This document shows positions 1-10,267 of a DNA stretch of 64,000 nt, in pieces (position 1 is the first letter of the stretch; every line of letters starts with the position of its first letter). This stretch comes from Rutstroemia sp. NJR-2017a BVV2. Lineage: Eukaryota; Ascomycota; Leotiomycetes; Helotiales; Rutstroemiaceae. A program made the translations under genes and the position numbers. The stretch lies in contig NJPS01000067.1 in NCBI GenBank assembly GCA_002946415.1, positions 558,001 to 622,000 of the forward strand, in the 5' to 3' direction. A model generated the notes under the pieces. That model saw nothing but the letters and a program-made list of their open reading frames with translations. It was not told where the DNA came from and made no database searches.

Positions 1-353
1 TTGGTTCGTATAACGAAGCCGCCCATGTCGGCATAGAATGCGTGAGTCATGGACCAATTTCGGATTCCGCGTTGCTGGAAGTTCAGACATGACTTGCGCG
101 CAGACTCCCACTGTCTGATGGTGAGTAGGAGCAGAAAATCGGGCCCGAGGATACACAATCCTGCCAGTTTGAGCTTCCGGTAGACTTTTGCCCAGGTGCT
201 TTCTCTATAAGGACCGATGTTGACGCATAAGACGGACCAAATGCAGATGAAAATGGTGAAGGTGCAGGAGAATACTATGTCCATTGTGCCCCTGTGATCA
301 GGAGAATCCGTCCAGCCCTGTAGTAGGGTAGTTTGGGTTGTGTTATTCGACAT
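1..353 (-). CDS. Fungal multi-pass membrane protein, 5' part only (runs off the window)
   Basis: An ATG on the minus strand at 353 opens a frame with no stop down to base 1 (117 codons), so this is the N-terminal part of a longer gene. The frame starts MSNNTTQTTLLQGWTDSPDH and then has a hydrophobic stretch (IVFSCTFTIFICIWSVLCV) followed by a basic RKLKLAG turn and a second hydrophobic stretch. The motif WSMTHAFYADMGGFV near the visible end is a hallmark I know from a large, uncharacterised family of filamentous-fungal membrane proteins. The W-x-x-x-P/D-x-RGT-x-DI start also fits that family. The function of the family is unknown to me. It lies next to a decayed NACHT relic, and such genes often occur in variable accessory regions. 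No intron is needed in the visible part. Confidence 0.7.
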   Translation of the reverse strand, partial: MSNNTTQTTLLQGWTDSPDHRGTMDIVFSCTFTIFICIWSVLCVNIGPYRESTWAKVYRKLKLAGLCILGPDFLLLLTIRQWESARKSCLNFQQRGIRNWSMTHAFYADMGGFVIRT

Positions 354-924
354 GTTTAATCTTTACGGCGGGGTAGGGAAAACACAGGAAGCGAGAGAAT
401 GAGAAGGCTGTATATATCCAACGCTTATCGGAATAGTATGTAGCAATATTAGGAAGAAGCCTGTCTATCTTGGACTCTTGGGTGAGGTCCTATGGATGGA
501 TATGAGATGTACTGTAGTTTTACAACATAGGAAAGCTCTGACTCTCAGAGCGAATGATGATATACAATGGCCCATAAAGCCGGAACTAGAACCTCCGTGT
601 GGGCCACATCTTCCATAGGCTTATAGGAGGTAATTTCCTACAGGATATAAAATGGGGTCATGATCTATCTGAGGGCCAGTTTCCTGGAGAGCTATAGTAG
701 ATATATTTGTGGTGGACACTATCGTATATTCTACGAAGCAAAGGGCAATTGGTGGCACCAGCGAGGTTTTAGGTAGTGGTGACAGAGAGATTAGGTGGCG
801 CCAGTATAGCTCACTTGAGCGTATTCCTTTATACGATAGTGTCCATCTGTTGAACCTTTCGTAAAAGATGAAATTAAAAGGCTTTCGGATAGGTGTGGGG
901 TGTGATAGTTCTCTTAATCGTGTA
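354..924. other. Intergenic, no recognisable gene
   Basis: Upstream region of the membrane-protein gene. Open frames here (for example one on the minus strand at 621-935) have no recognisable motif or splice logic. No promoter element could be assigned with confidence. Confidence 0.5.
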
Positions 925-1257
925 TAGCTACACATAGATCATCTCTCGAGCAAACCAACGCCTGAGGATATCGAAGATGCATTGAAGAGCTTACCCCTGA
1001 ATGAAGGATAAGATATAATGTATAGCCAAGCGATGGAAAGAATTAACAAGCAAATGAAGGACCATCGAGCACTCGCAAAAAAGGTTCTGGCTTGGATTCT
1101 CCACGTAAAACAGCCTTTCAGCACTGCAGAGGTCCAGCACGGCGTCGTTATTAGGGACAGAATAGTAGAACTGAAGGAGAAGTTGTTGAAGGTCTTATTC
1201 TGACTGTGCTGAGTTAGTCACAATTGACGAGCAAAGAAAAGCAATATGGCTGGGTAG
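925..1257 (+). pseudogene. NACHT/STAND (ankyrin-type) gene relic
   Basis: One frame reads LHIDHLSSKPTPEDIEDALK, then SLPLNEG, a TAA at 1009-1011, then MYSQAMERINKQMKDHRALA and KKVLAWILHVKQPFSTAEVQ up to about 1190. This matches the segment just after the NACHT domain of fungal STAND proteins (pattern LHLDSL..K.T..DV..AL..LP.GL...Y..AMERI, then WI...RPLT..ELQHAL). The next block of the family (VCAGLVTVDEES) appears only in another frame as SDCAELVTIDEQRKAIWL at about 1199-1251, so there is a frameshift near 1190. A second in-frame TAG lies at 925-927. Neither the nucleotide-binding part nor ankyrin repeats are present nearby. It is therefore a short, broken remnant of an accessory or incompatibility-type gene, not a functional gene. 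Confidence 0.7.
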
Positions 1258-1825
1258 ATGCCGATCATCGAAACTTGGAACACGATTCCATCAGAACTCA
1301 TATCACACTTCGTCCACTTTGTCCATTCTATGTCACCAGAAGGTCCAGAACACATCCAACTGCTCATTTCTCCCGGGCGGAGTGTGCTGAGCATGTATAT
1401 TATGTTACCGATGAGAAACCACCTCAACTGGGTTTTCCACCACGTCCAAGTCTCTCCTTGAATCATGTTCATCCGCAGTCTTGTAGAGCGAGCAATTGAG
1501 ACGCGTCTGGTCTGGTCTGGTCTGGTCGCGCGAGAATCGTAAACATACTGAAGTTGAATCATGAGGTGCTCTGGTGAAGATACATCGATTTCTATCATTT
1601 TCACGAAGATTGCCCATCAAGGAGAAATATCTTGGCAGGGATAAAAATAGACTGAGATGGGGCTAGTCTGGCGGTCGATTATTTGCTTGTAAACATGTCA
1701 CCACACCACAACACACAGGCAGGTAGAAGTTGCAAGTGCAAAGTCTAATCAACACGTTACTTCATGCGATATTGATTCAAGACTGCAAGCTTTGCAACCA
1801 AAGTCTAAACCATCGCAAAACACAC
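1258..1825. other. Intergenic; short TCTGG tandem repeat
   Basis: No supported gene. Four tandem copies of TCTGG lie at 1506-1525. A 128-codon open frame on the minus strand (1218-1604) ends in a hydrophobic stretch but has no family resemblance and overlaps the NACHT relic. The 3' part is the leader of the zinc-finger gene. Confidence 0.4.
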
Positions 1826-3274
1826 ATGTCCTCAGCTACATTTCCCGAGACCAGCAACAGTAATGGAAGCGCGTCCGAGCTACCATATGATTGCACACCG
1901 CAACCACTACAAGCGCATGAACTCACTGAGTCTCGGTCTTTGCTCTTGAATCCTTATACGGATGGATTCGATTTTATTTACCCGGGTCAATGGACGGAGC
2001 GGGGTATTTTGAATTTTCCCGGTCTTCAGTCGGCTTCTGGAGAATGCAGTAATGTAACGAATGAGGATGGTTTCACTCAGCAGTGCGAAGGTCCCGTCGC
2101 CGCTGCACATGATTTATTTTCTCCTGGACTACCAGCAATAGACCTTGCTCTTCCGAATGGTGATCATACTATTCTACAGGCGGGGGATTATACTGGCTTT
2201 GGAGAGGAAGACTTCAGTGTCGTCGCGACGATACCCGACATCCAATTTCCCGACCCCTTCGACATCAGTCAGTTGTACCATCTCGACCCTCTACTCTTAG
2301 AACAACCATTCTCCACCGCCAGTACCAACTTCGATGTATTCTCAATCCCTAGCTTTGACGAACAAGAAAGCCTCTTCTCCACCTCCACAAACCTCAACAC
2401 CGACCCTTCCGCCACCTCCGTTATGGATGACATATCAGACACCATCTCCACCGTATCTAGCACCCAAACCGAAACTTGGCGCAGCCTCTCCCCTAGTCGA
2501 AAACGAATTCCCCAATCGCCTACCCCATCCGTGCGCTCCTCGTCGACACACCACCGCACTGGTCGGCGTGGAGACACCGGCCGTCGAAAACGTGATCGGT
2601 ATTTCTGCACCCGCTGCACCATCTTCCCTCAAGGCTGGAAACTCGCCGAAGATCTCCGCAAGCACAACAAGGGCCATCATACCGAGCTGGGATTCTACTG
2701 CGCCTCTGGTGTTTCGATCTCCTGCGAGTTTTGGAGCTCCGAGAAAAATCGCTATATCGAGCATCTACTGAAAGAGCATGCGGGATCCAAAACCGTCGAG
2801 AGGATAGTCGCGCGGTATTATGTGGAGGAGGGGATTGTGGCTACAGGGACGACTGAGAAGAGGTATAGGTGTCGGGTAGAGGGGTGTGGGAAGGTGTTCA
2901 AATGGGAGGAGAGGGGCAGGAGAGATGCTCACGAGAAGAACGAGAAAGCGCATGATAGGAGGAGTGCGGCAGAGAGGAAGAGGGCTGATGGGCTGATTCC
3001 GTGTCCGAATGCATATCTGGGGTGTCTGAAGAAATTTACCAGAGCTGATTCGAAGAAGAAACACGTGGAGGGGAGGTGTGAGTTTGACCCGATCAATCCC
3101 AAGAAGGTGGAAAGGAAGGGTGACGCCGTGGAGGATATGGATGAGAGGCCACTTCAAGATATGTCCTCTAACTTAGAGGGTAATGGGAACTCGCTATCAG
3201 ACGTGGGTTCAGACACATTTGTGGACTGGGATTTACTACGGGCTGCTGGACTTAGCAGGTACGACAATAGATGA
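1826..3274 (+). CDS. C2H2-like zinc-finger protein, probable transcription factor
   Basis: Single-exon frame. I prefer the ATG at 1826 (482 aa) to the one at 1730, because the extra 32 residues are unlike the rest and MSSATFPETSNSNGS starts a typical acidic, Ser-rich region. The N-terminal half is low complexity (Asp/Ser/Phe rich). A basic linker (RRGDTGRRKRDR) precedes a Cys/His region at about residues 259-420. That region has FCTRC..H..HH, then a CASG..ISC..H..H block, then CRVEGCGKVFKWEERGRRDA with downstream histidines (a clear C2H2 finger), and finally IPCPNAYLGCLKKFTR..H..C. The arrangement is that of fungal C2H2-type regulators with several imperfect fingers. A nuclear DNA-binding role is inferred, and targets are unknown. 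The C-terminus (DTFVDWDLL) is acidic and could be an activation motif. Confidence 0.75.
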   Translation: MSSATFPETSNSNGSASELPYDCTPQPLQAHELTESRSLLLNPYTDGFDFIYPGQWTERGILNFPGLQSASGECSNVTNEDGFTQQCEGPVAAAHDLFSPGLPAIDLALPNGDHTILQAGDYTGFGEEDFSVVATIPDIQFPDPFDISQLYHLDPLLLEQPFSTASTNFDVFSIPSFDEQESLFSTSTNLNTDPSATSVMDDISDTISTVSSTQTETWRSLSPSRKRIPQSPTPSVRSSSTHHRTGRRGDTGRRKRDRYFCTRCTIFPQGWKLAEDLRKHNKGHHTELGFYCASGVSISCEFWSSEKNRYIEHLLKEHAGSKTVERIVARYYVEEGIVATGTTEKRYRCRVEGCGKVFKWEERGRRDAHEKNEKAHDRRSAAERKRADGLIPCPNAYLGCLKKFTRADSKKKHVEGRCEFDPINPKKVERKGDAVEDMDERPLQDMSSNLEGNGNSLSDVGSDTFVDWDLLRAAGLSRYDNR

Positions 3275-6200
3275 GTCCTATCATAGAAACAAGCGCCAGC
3301 CAGGCCATTCGGTCTGAGTCTGCAAACATTTGGTGGCATGGCTTCCAACTCAACTTGCCGGACCTCGGAACAATGGTTCCACATCCTGGAATGCTTATTC
3401 CCTAGCAAGAGGCCGCTTTAATTGTACATAGAATTGCACAACAATAATACTCGACACCCTATTTTGTGCATATGCACATATAGAATATACTTCAACCAAG
3501 ACCCGCGGGAAGTCAATTAAAGATAGGATGAACGAATGCATTGTTTAGTAGCAACGATTGACAGATATTGCAACCTAGAGTTTAATTACTGCGACTGACT
3601 GCCAGTTACTGCAACTACAATGATTCTGGCTACAATCGTATAATCTATTCTTTCATATATTTCCGAGACAAGCAAAATGCAGGTCAAATGCAAGTCGATA
3701 AGATGCCCGCCCGTATCGCCCTTCCCTTTCTTCCTATCGATTGAGATGATTTTCCCTATCGATTATCAACTATCGATAGTTATCGACAATCGACAATCGA
3801 CAATCAACTATCAAAATCTCCCCGTACCGTAACTTGGACCTGCGTGTGCGTGCACATGCGCACTGATTTTTCTCCATCCCCAGCAACCCTGCGTAGCGGC
3901 GTGGTTAGTGATGTGATCCGCACGGCTTGGAGCATTACTGTATTTATCGTCTTATTACTCGATTTCGCGGGTTTAGGATTTCGAAATTGGGGGTTTGGTT
4001 ACAGTAGATGAATAGTAGATGAATATTCAATGCGCTGCTGCGCTGCATGCTGCGAGCGAGAGGGATGGTGTGAACTCCTGAATGAGATCTCGCGAACCTA
4101 AACGGGTTGCTGCTACTGTACAGAACCAGTGAGGTGAATCCTAACTCAACCCCTTATTACTGACTGTAGAGTACAGAGTATTACTACTGTATGTGGAGAA
4201 AATGATGATTGTAACCTTGTCAGAAATCTTTTTCGTTCGGGCGGGTCTTCCGGATCGTTTTTTGGAGTAAAATGGCTCGGAGTTGCAGATCGAAAAGGGG
4301 ATAAACCGTTCCAGGCAGTGCCCTTGATGATTTCATGAGTCTTTTCTTGTCTCTCGATGCCTAACTTATCTATCTCTGTTGCGGTTGTTTACTTGGAGGG
4401 TTTGTTTTGATGTCAACAAACACGTCGATGGATTGGGGTAGAAAGTAAATAGAGGGCTTTGAGTGCTGGTGCTGGGAGTACTTTTCCTTCGTCTTCTGTC
4501 TGCGTCGTCGATTTCCTTGATCATCACCCGTTCGGCTTCTATAGCGAGCATGGAAAGATGGAGTCGCAAGTAGGTTTGTAGAAAGAAGAATACAGTAATG
4601 ATGCTGCTGCTCGTGATATGCACATAAGAAAAACCTACGTGGCACAAGAATCGAAGCGCTCACCTTTCTTCGGTCTTGTCTTACCTGCATGGAGGGGAAC
4701 CCATATTGACCGCTCCCAGCCTCTTAGAAACGGTCTCCTCGAACCCCTTGAAGTTTGTTCGTCCTTCGTACTTGTACTTCGTATGGGACAAAGAGTATTT
4801 CGAGTAACTTACAGAGGACAGGACAGGACAAAGTACACGCCGTATGGCACAGTGCATATGCTGTATGCAAGTTTTGCGACAAGCACACGTTTTGGTGGTG
4901 GCAGACTTGGAGCGGGTGGATTGGTGTGGGTTTTTTAGCCTTTTAGCTCGGGTCGGTCGACGAGGTACTTGTACTAAGTAAGTTGTATGCAGCCACGGCA
5001 GCCTGCCCTAAAGCTAAAGATCCAAGGTTCAAGGTATTCTCTGCCCAGTTCTCTCGCTCTGCACTTCGGCTGGATCCGCCTTTTCTACTGTGCCAGAAAA
5101 ATAGGCCAGATTGGATGTTATGATTGGCGTATTTATTTATCCTGATCCGTGCTTTACGCGTTTCTGATTTCTCATTGGCCGGATTGGCCTGTTTTTGTTG
5201 ATGGCCAAACAAACAGCGCTTGCCAACGGAATTCACGAAACCCACGAAACCCAACTAGAAATGCATAGAAGGGTGGATTTTGCCCAGTTTGAAACGGTCA
5301 AATTCAGAATCTTGAAACGAGCTGGAAGGTATCTGCTGCACTCTCCTGCCTCTACTTGTGCAGTGTACATGTGTCGTAGAACAGTAGATATACTCAATAA
5401 TAAATGTGCACGTTGAGTGGCTGGAGGAGGCGAGGAACCCATTTATTTACACATTTGCATATTTACATGCTGCCTGTATCGACTGTCTCAGACGCGTCGA
5501 GATTTTTGCAATTAAGCGAAACGGGCAAGAACGCGACTTTGACCTGTACCGAGTAAACAATTGATCCGAAGGTACTAGGTGGAAGGTGGAAGGTACCCCC
5601 CAGAGTCTTCCTAGTTCCCAAGTCGCCCAAAAGTACCTAAGACTCCGCCCCCATTTGTCGCATCACACCCATCCCATCCGCCCATCCACGCATCATCCCA
5701 TCTCCCATCTCACCAAGTTAATCCTTTAAGCAACAAGACAGCCACGCCAGCCCTTCCGCTTCCCACATATCTCCATTTTCTAATAATCCGAAAATAATAC
5801 ACTAACGACCTTTCCAACTCATCCACCTTTTCCTCCCAGTTTCGACAAAATACCGCCAACTTCGCCAGAACATAACGAAACTGCTGAGGAACTACTATTT
5901 GGTCGAAGAGGGGTCCGGCGCGAAAATAAGTAGAGTCCGAGAAGGAGAGAACCAAGGACCCGAGAAGGAGAGAGTCGAAATTCGAGACTACCTATAGAAA
6001 GCGCGAACCCTTCCATTCCATTCAACGGCACATACCTCACTTGCGCTTGCCCTGGACGCTACAATTCTCGATCTCGAACGCCTTCGAAGTAGACAGGAAG
6101 GAAGGCGAAGATAATGACGTGACTTCCTTTTCGATATACCCTCAGTTTCCATTCCCACCACAACGCTTGCAATCTAGTTCGTCGCACTTGCCTTCTACCT

Positions 6201-6474
6201 CCCATTAACGGCCTCTTCGAACGAATCTCCTAAGCCTCAGACATCTCATCGTCGATCCGATCTCTTACGAAACATACACACCTTCCTCCGACGCATTCCT
6301 CGAATCTTTACCAAAAGGTCCTTACCTACATTCCGATTGATTCAATAGACCACTCCGTTTTTGAACCAGAAATTGTTCCTTTCTGAAGTAGACTATCAAC
6401 ATCCAACATCAACAATAACATCCAAGAACTTGGGTTAGCTGGGTTCAAGTTCCATATCTTCTTGATCTTTCTGC
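3275..6474. other. Long intergenic region, including putative promoter of the wee1-like gene
   Basis: No gene could be supported in these 3.2 kb. Open frames at 4366-4690 (minus) and 4618-4938 (plus) have no recognisable motif and no partner exons. A cluster of ATCGA units lies at 3733-3812. From about 5580 the plus strand becomes C/T-rich, with CCATCCCATC-like runs at 5640-5720. That is typical of a filamentous-fungal core promoter and leader, and probably belongs to the kinase gene starting at 6682. Confidence 0.5.
3733..3812. repeat. ATCGA-type short repeats with ATCGAT palindromes
   Basis: The stretch contains three ATCGAT palindromes, three tandem CGACAAT units and two copies of ATCAACTATC. 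It sits in non-coding DNA roughly 0.5 kb after the zinc-finger gene. Function unknown. Confidence 0.6.
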
Positions 6475-6531
6475 ATGCGCCTACTTGCGACAATCCGCGA
6501 CGAACATCTCTGGGAGAACGAAAAAAAGTGA
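6475..6531 (+). other. Upstream ORF 1 (18 codons) in the putative wee1 leader
   Basis: ATG at 6475, reading MRLLATIRDEHLWENEKK and stopping with TGA at 6529-6531, about 150 nt before the kinase start. It can act only if transcription starts upstream of it, which the sequence cannot show. Confidence 0.35.
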
Positions 6532-6575
6532 ATTTCTATTTCTGCAACAATCACAATCACCACATAAGCTCTTCC

Positions 6576-6593
6576 ATGTCGAAAGAGAGATAA
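6576..6593 (+). other. Upstream ORF 2 (5 codons) in the putative wee1 leader
   Basis: ATG at 6576 encodes MSKER followed by TAA at 6591-6593, about 90 nt before the kinase ATG. Together with the uORF at 6475 it could lower or condition translation of the kinase. Confidence 0.35.
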
Positions 6594-6681
6594 TATCCGA
6601 GACACGGCCAGAACGAGATACATCCACCCCATACCTCATTTACAAGCGTCCAGTCGCCACATTCCAACCAACACATTCACC

Positions 6682-9600
6682 ATGTCGTACTCCAATAGTG
6701 GCGGAGGCACTCTTACTATGCCATCTCCTACACATGTACACCATGTTGATGTTACCTCAGCCGTGAGATCTCTACGACGTTCTCTGTCGCGCTCGCCATC
6801 CAAATTCCGACTGGTTACAAAGTCACCAAGCCCATCACCGAAATCACCTCTATCTCCATCGCCAATATCGCCATCGAAGCGCGCATCCGCATACCCTGCT
6901 ATATTTACAAGCGGCAACACACCGCATACCCCATCACCACTTGCTGTGCCATTTCCTCCCAGCGCAAGGTTGGCGCTTCGATCGTCGTCGCGAGCCAAAA
7001 CTGCACCTGCGCGACAAACAACTCGACTGCGAACATCGCCGCGGAGTCCTATGAAGAGGGCATTAAGTCAGACGATAGACACTGGAAACGCGACGCCAAC
7101 GCCTCTGGGATTTATTGGTGGACAAGAAAATTTCGGAAGCAGCAGTCCTGTCGAGCGCACAAGTCCTGAGAAACTTCCTAGGATGCAGCTCAACTTGGAC
7201 GCTAATGCACCTGTCAATCAGGCCTTATCGCGATTAGGTGGGGATGGCACTAATGAAAGTAATATGTCTTCAACTACCTCGAGTCCGTTGAAACGTAGCG
7301 ACACAATCATGAGTCTCGACCAAGCAAGCCTAGGAAGCCCGGTCGCAAAACGCAGGAGTCTCCATGGATCGGCAAATTTTGGTCACGACTTCAACGTTTT
7401 CGATCTGAGTCCTACCCCACCGTCGCAATTCGACGTCCACAGTGATTTGAACCACGAATATGAATTATCTGCAACAGTGGTCAGCTCCGAGAATACTGCT
7501 TCTCCTTTTACCTCGACACCTAGACGATCCTCTTCCTTACGAAAATCGACACTCCTACAGCGAAACGGCGAAAAGACCTCTTGGGGTCGGAGGCATGCTG
7601 CTCAGCTCCTTGCTGCCCAGCAAGCGCAACAACAAGCTCAGGATATTGCTAGCCCTAGCAAACAAAAGCATCGTCCCAGGCTGTCGTCAGATCAATTTAT
7701 GCCACCAATGGGCCGCGATAGCCCATTCAGCTCTCAAAGCAACCTTCCAAATGCATCAATGCATATGGTTAACCAACCTGCGCCACAACATCCCACCCAC
7801 CAGCCTCACCCCCTCTCCAGAACTATGACCACCTCTTCATCTAGCTCAAGCATCCCGGATGAATCTCCAACTCACATCCCAGTCAATTTTGGTGGTAATC
7901 CGAAGCCAAAGATCGACTTCTCAAAATCTCTTCCTGCTGGAGCTCTCCGACCTTTTAACTTGGATGCCCCAAATGACTTTTCCACTCCTAAGAATTTCAA
8001 ATCTGTCAAGCCTCTGCCTGCTGCTTTCATGTCTACTGGTCTGATATCGAAAGTTAACCGAAGGCCGGAAGAAGTTCAGCTGCTTCGTGGAAATACCAAA
8101 AATGTTCCTGATACGCCATGCAAGAAGCAAACCAACATCTTCGGCACATATCCAGCCGCAGTACCTACAAGTGCCATTGCGAAGGCTAGACAAATCCGAC
8201 ACTCATTTGGCACCCCATCTACACCATTCAATCCCCATGGTAATCCAGCGATTGGTACCTTCGGCAAAGGTAACGGAGTTTTCGGCAGCGGTTTCGGGCA
8301 AAGAAAGTTGCAACGACGAGGGAGCTTCCTAAGTATCAATGGTGACGAGGAAGATTCACCAGATTCAAAGGGCGATGGTCAAATTAGTGACTTTGACCTA
8401 CCACCAACTCCGACCAAACAGGTTCCTAGCTTTGCACACTTCCAGAGTGGCAGCCCTACAGGCCATAGATCGAATCCCGCCTCGGTATCGGCAGTGGGAT
8501 ATAGCTTAGGAAAATTACCAAGATCAAGCAGTAAGTTGAACCTTTCTACAAGCCCTGGCGAGCAGGAAGCGGAAGACAGTGATACGTCTATGGACATCAG
8601 CGACTCTCCTACTCCTGCGGCTGCCGGGTTTTCTTTCAGTAATTCTATTTCTGTTCCATCCTTTTCCAGGTCTCGAGCAATGCGGGGCCACAATATGCAA
8701 TCTCCTTCGCCATTAATGGCTAGGTCTCTTACTACTTCCTTTTTGAGTCCTTCCAGGAAACCGGGCTTTGCTAAAATTAGTCACGTGGCTCCAGCCAGTC
8801 CACTGGAGCGTGTAGATTTCATCGAGAGGCTGTCACCATGCACACCTCAGGACAGCATGTTACCGCCTGACCCCAGTGGTCTCTCGATCTCGAACCATCG
8901 GGATGGGCAGGCCTTCCCCTTTGGTGCCAACAGTGCTCCTGTTCTACCCCCAGCCACTCCGACAACCGGACGAGATTACTTTGGCAAATCCAGTACGACT
9001 CCCGTCGGTAGCTTCCCGCCAAGAGATGTCGACGAGTCTCTTGTGTCAAGGTTCGAAAAGGTTGAGATGATTGGGACGGGAGAGTTCTCTCAAGTATACC
9101 GAGTTAGCCAGTCAGCGGAAAGAGCGTCATCATTCCTCTTTGGTGGCTCTACCGATTCACCCATGACGGGTCGGACACCGCCTACACCTCAGCCCCCGCG
9201 AATTTTTGCAGTTAAGAAGTCAAGACAACCTTACCAGGGTCTCAAGGACCGGGCTCGAAAGCTTAAGGAAGTTGAAGTCATTAGGGCACTAGGTCAAGCT
9301 GAGAACATTGTTCACTATGTTGACTTTTGGGAAGAGAAGAATTACTTGTATATCCAAACGGAATTTTGCGAAGAGGGCAGTCTCGACATCTTCCTTTACC
9401 AGGTCGGTCGGAAAGGACGTGTGGATGATTTCAGGATCTGGAAAATCTTACTGGAAATTGGACAGGTGAGTACCCCAGCACATATTACTTGTGGGCCATC
9501 TAACATGTTTGTAGGGTCTCAAACATATCCATGATTCTGGATTCATTCATCTCGACATTAAGCCTGCTAACATCATGATCACTTTCGAAGGAGTTTTGAA

Positions 9601-10267
9601 GATAGGAGATTTTGGTATGGCTACCTCTTGGCCAGCCTCTGATGCAATCGAGGGAGAAGGAGATCGTGAATACATTGGTCCCGAGATTCTCCTTGGACAA
9701 TATGATAAACCAGCAGATGTCTTTGCCCTTGGCATGGTGATTTTCGAGATCGCAACAAATGTCTACCTACCGGAGAACGGTGTTTCTTGGCAACGTCTCC
9801 GATCAGGAGATATGAGCGAAGCCCCCAGCTTGACTTGGAGTGAAGCCAGCAGCATGCCTCGTGATGCTAATGGTATCCCAATCGTACCTAGCGATGATTC
9901 AATGACAAGCGATGATGAGTTTGAGCCGGACTTTGGCTCGCCAATCGCCGCTAGCCGGAAACGATTTACCTCATCAAGCAAATCTTTCGCCCATGATCCA
10001 AGTAATCTCTTCGGTTCAAGACGAGGCGAGCTCGAGCAAGCACCAGCATTCATGAGAGATCCGGATCACGAATACACGTTGGACAATCTTGTACGATGGA
10101 TGATCTCACCACGTCCTCAAGATCGCCCAACTATCCACCAAGTCCTCGAGTCTGATGGTCTTCGTTGGGTCGGTGATAGACGTCGGGCCGGTGCTACAGT
10201 CTTCGAAGGAAACTGGGGCCCGGCAGATGAAGTCTTGGCAGACGATGCTGAGATGATGGATGTTTAA
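6682..10267 (+). CDS. wee1: Wee1/Swe1-type mitosis inhibitor protein kinase
   Basis: Two exons, 6682-9465 and 9515-10267; the 49-nt intron has GTGAGT, a CTAAC branch site and GTAG. The joined protein has 1178 aa. The first ~780 residues are Ser/Pro-rich with many SP/TP sites, as expected of a regulated N-terminus. The kinase domain starts near residue 790: GTGEFSQVYRV (P-loop), FAVKKS (~843, ATP lysine), then exon 2 with HLDIKPAN (catalytic Asp ~942), IGDFGMA (~960) and EGDREYIGPE. HLDIKPAN, DFGMA and EGDREYI together are diagnostic of Wee1 rather than generic Ser/Thr kinases. The family phosphorylates Cdk1 on its inhibitory N-terminal tyrosine and delays mitotic entry, in the nucleus. A 60-residue acidic insert (SDDEFEPDFG) sits in the C-lobe. 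The protein is longer than S. pombe Wee1, mainly in the N-terminus. Two short uORFs precede it. Confidence 0.95.

Noticed and set aside
1506..1525. Direct TCTGG repeats as a CRISPR-like or regulatory array
   Set aside because: Only four perfect tandem 5-mers, a simple microsatellite.
1218..1604. 128-codon minus-strand frame with a C-terminal hydrophobic stretch
   Set aside because: Overlaps the NACHT relic on the other strand and shows no convincing family match.
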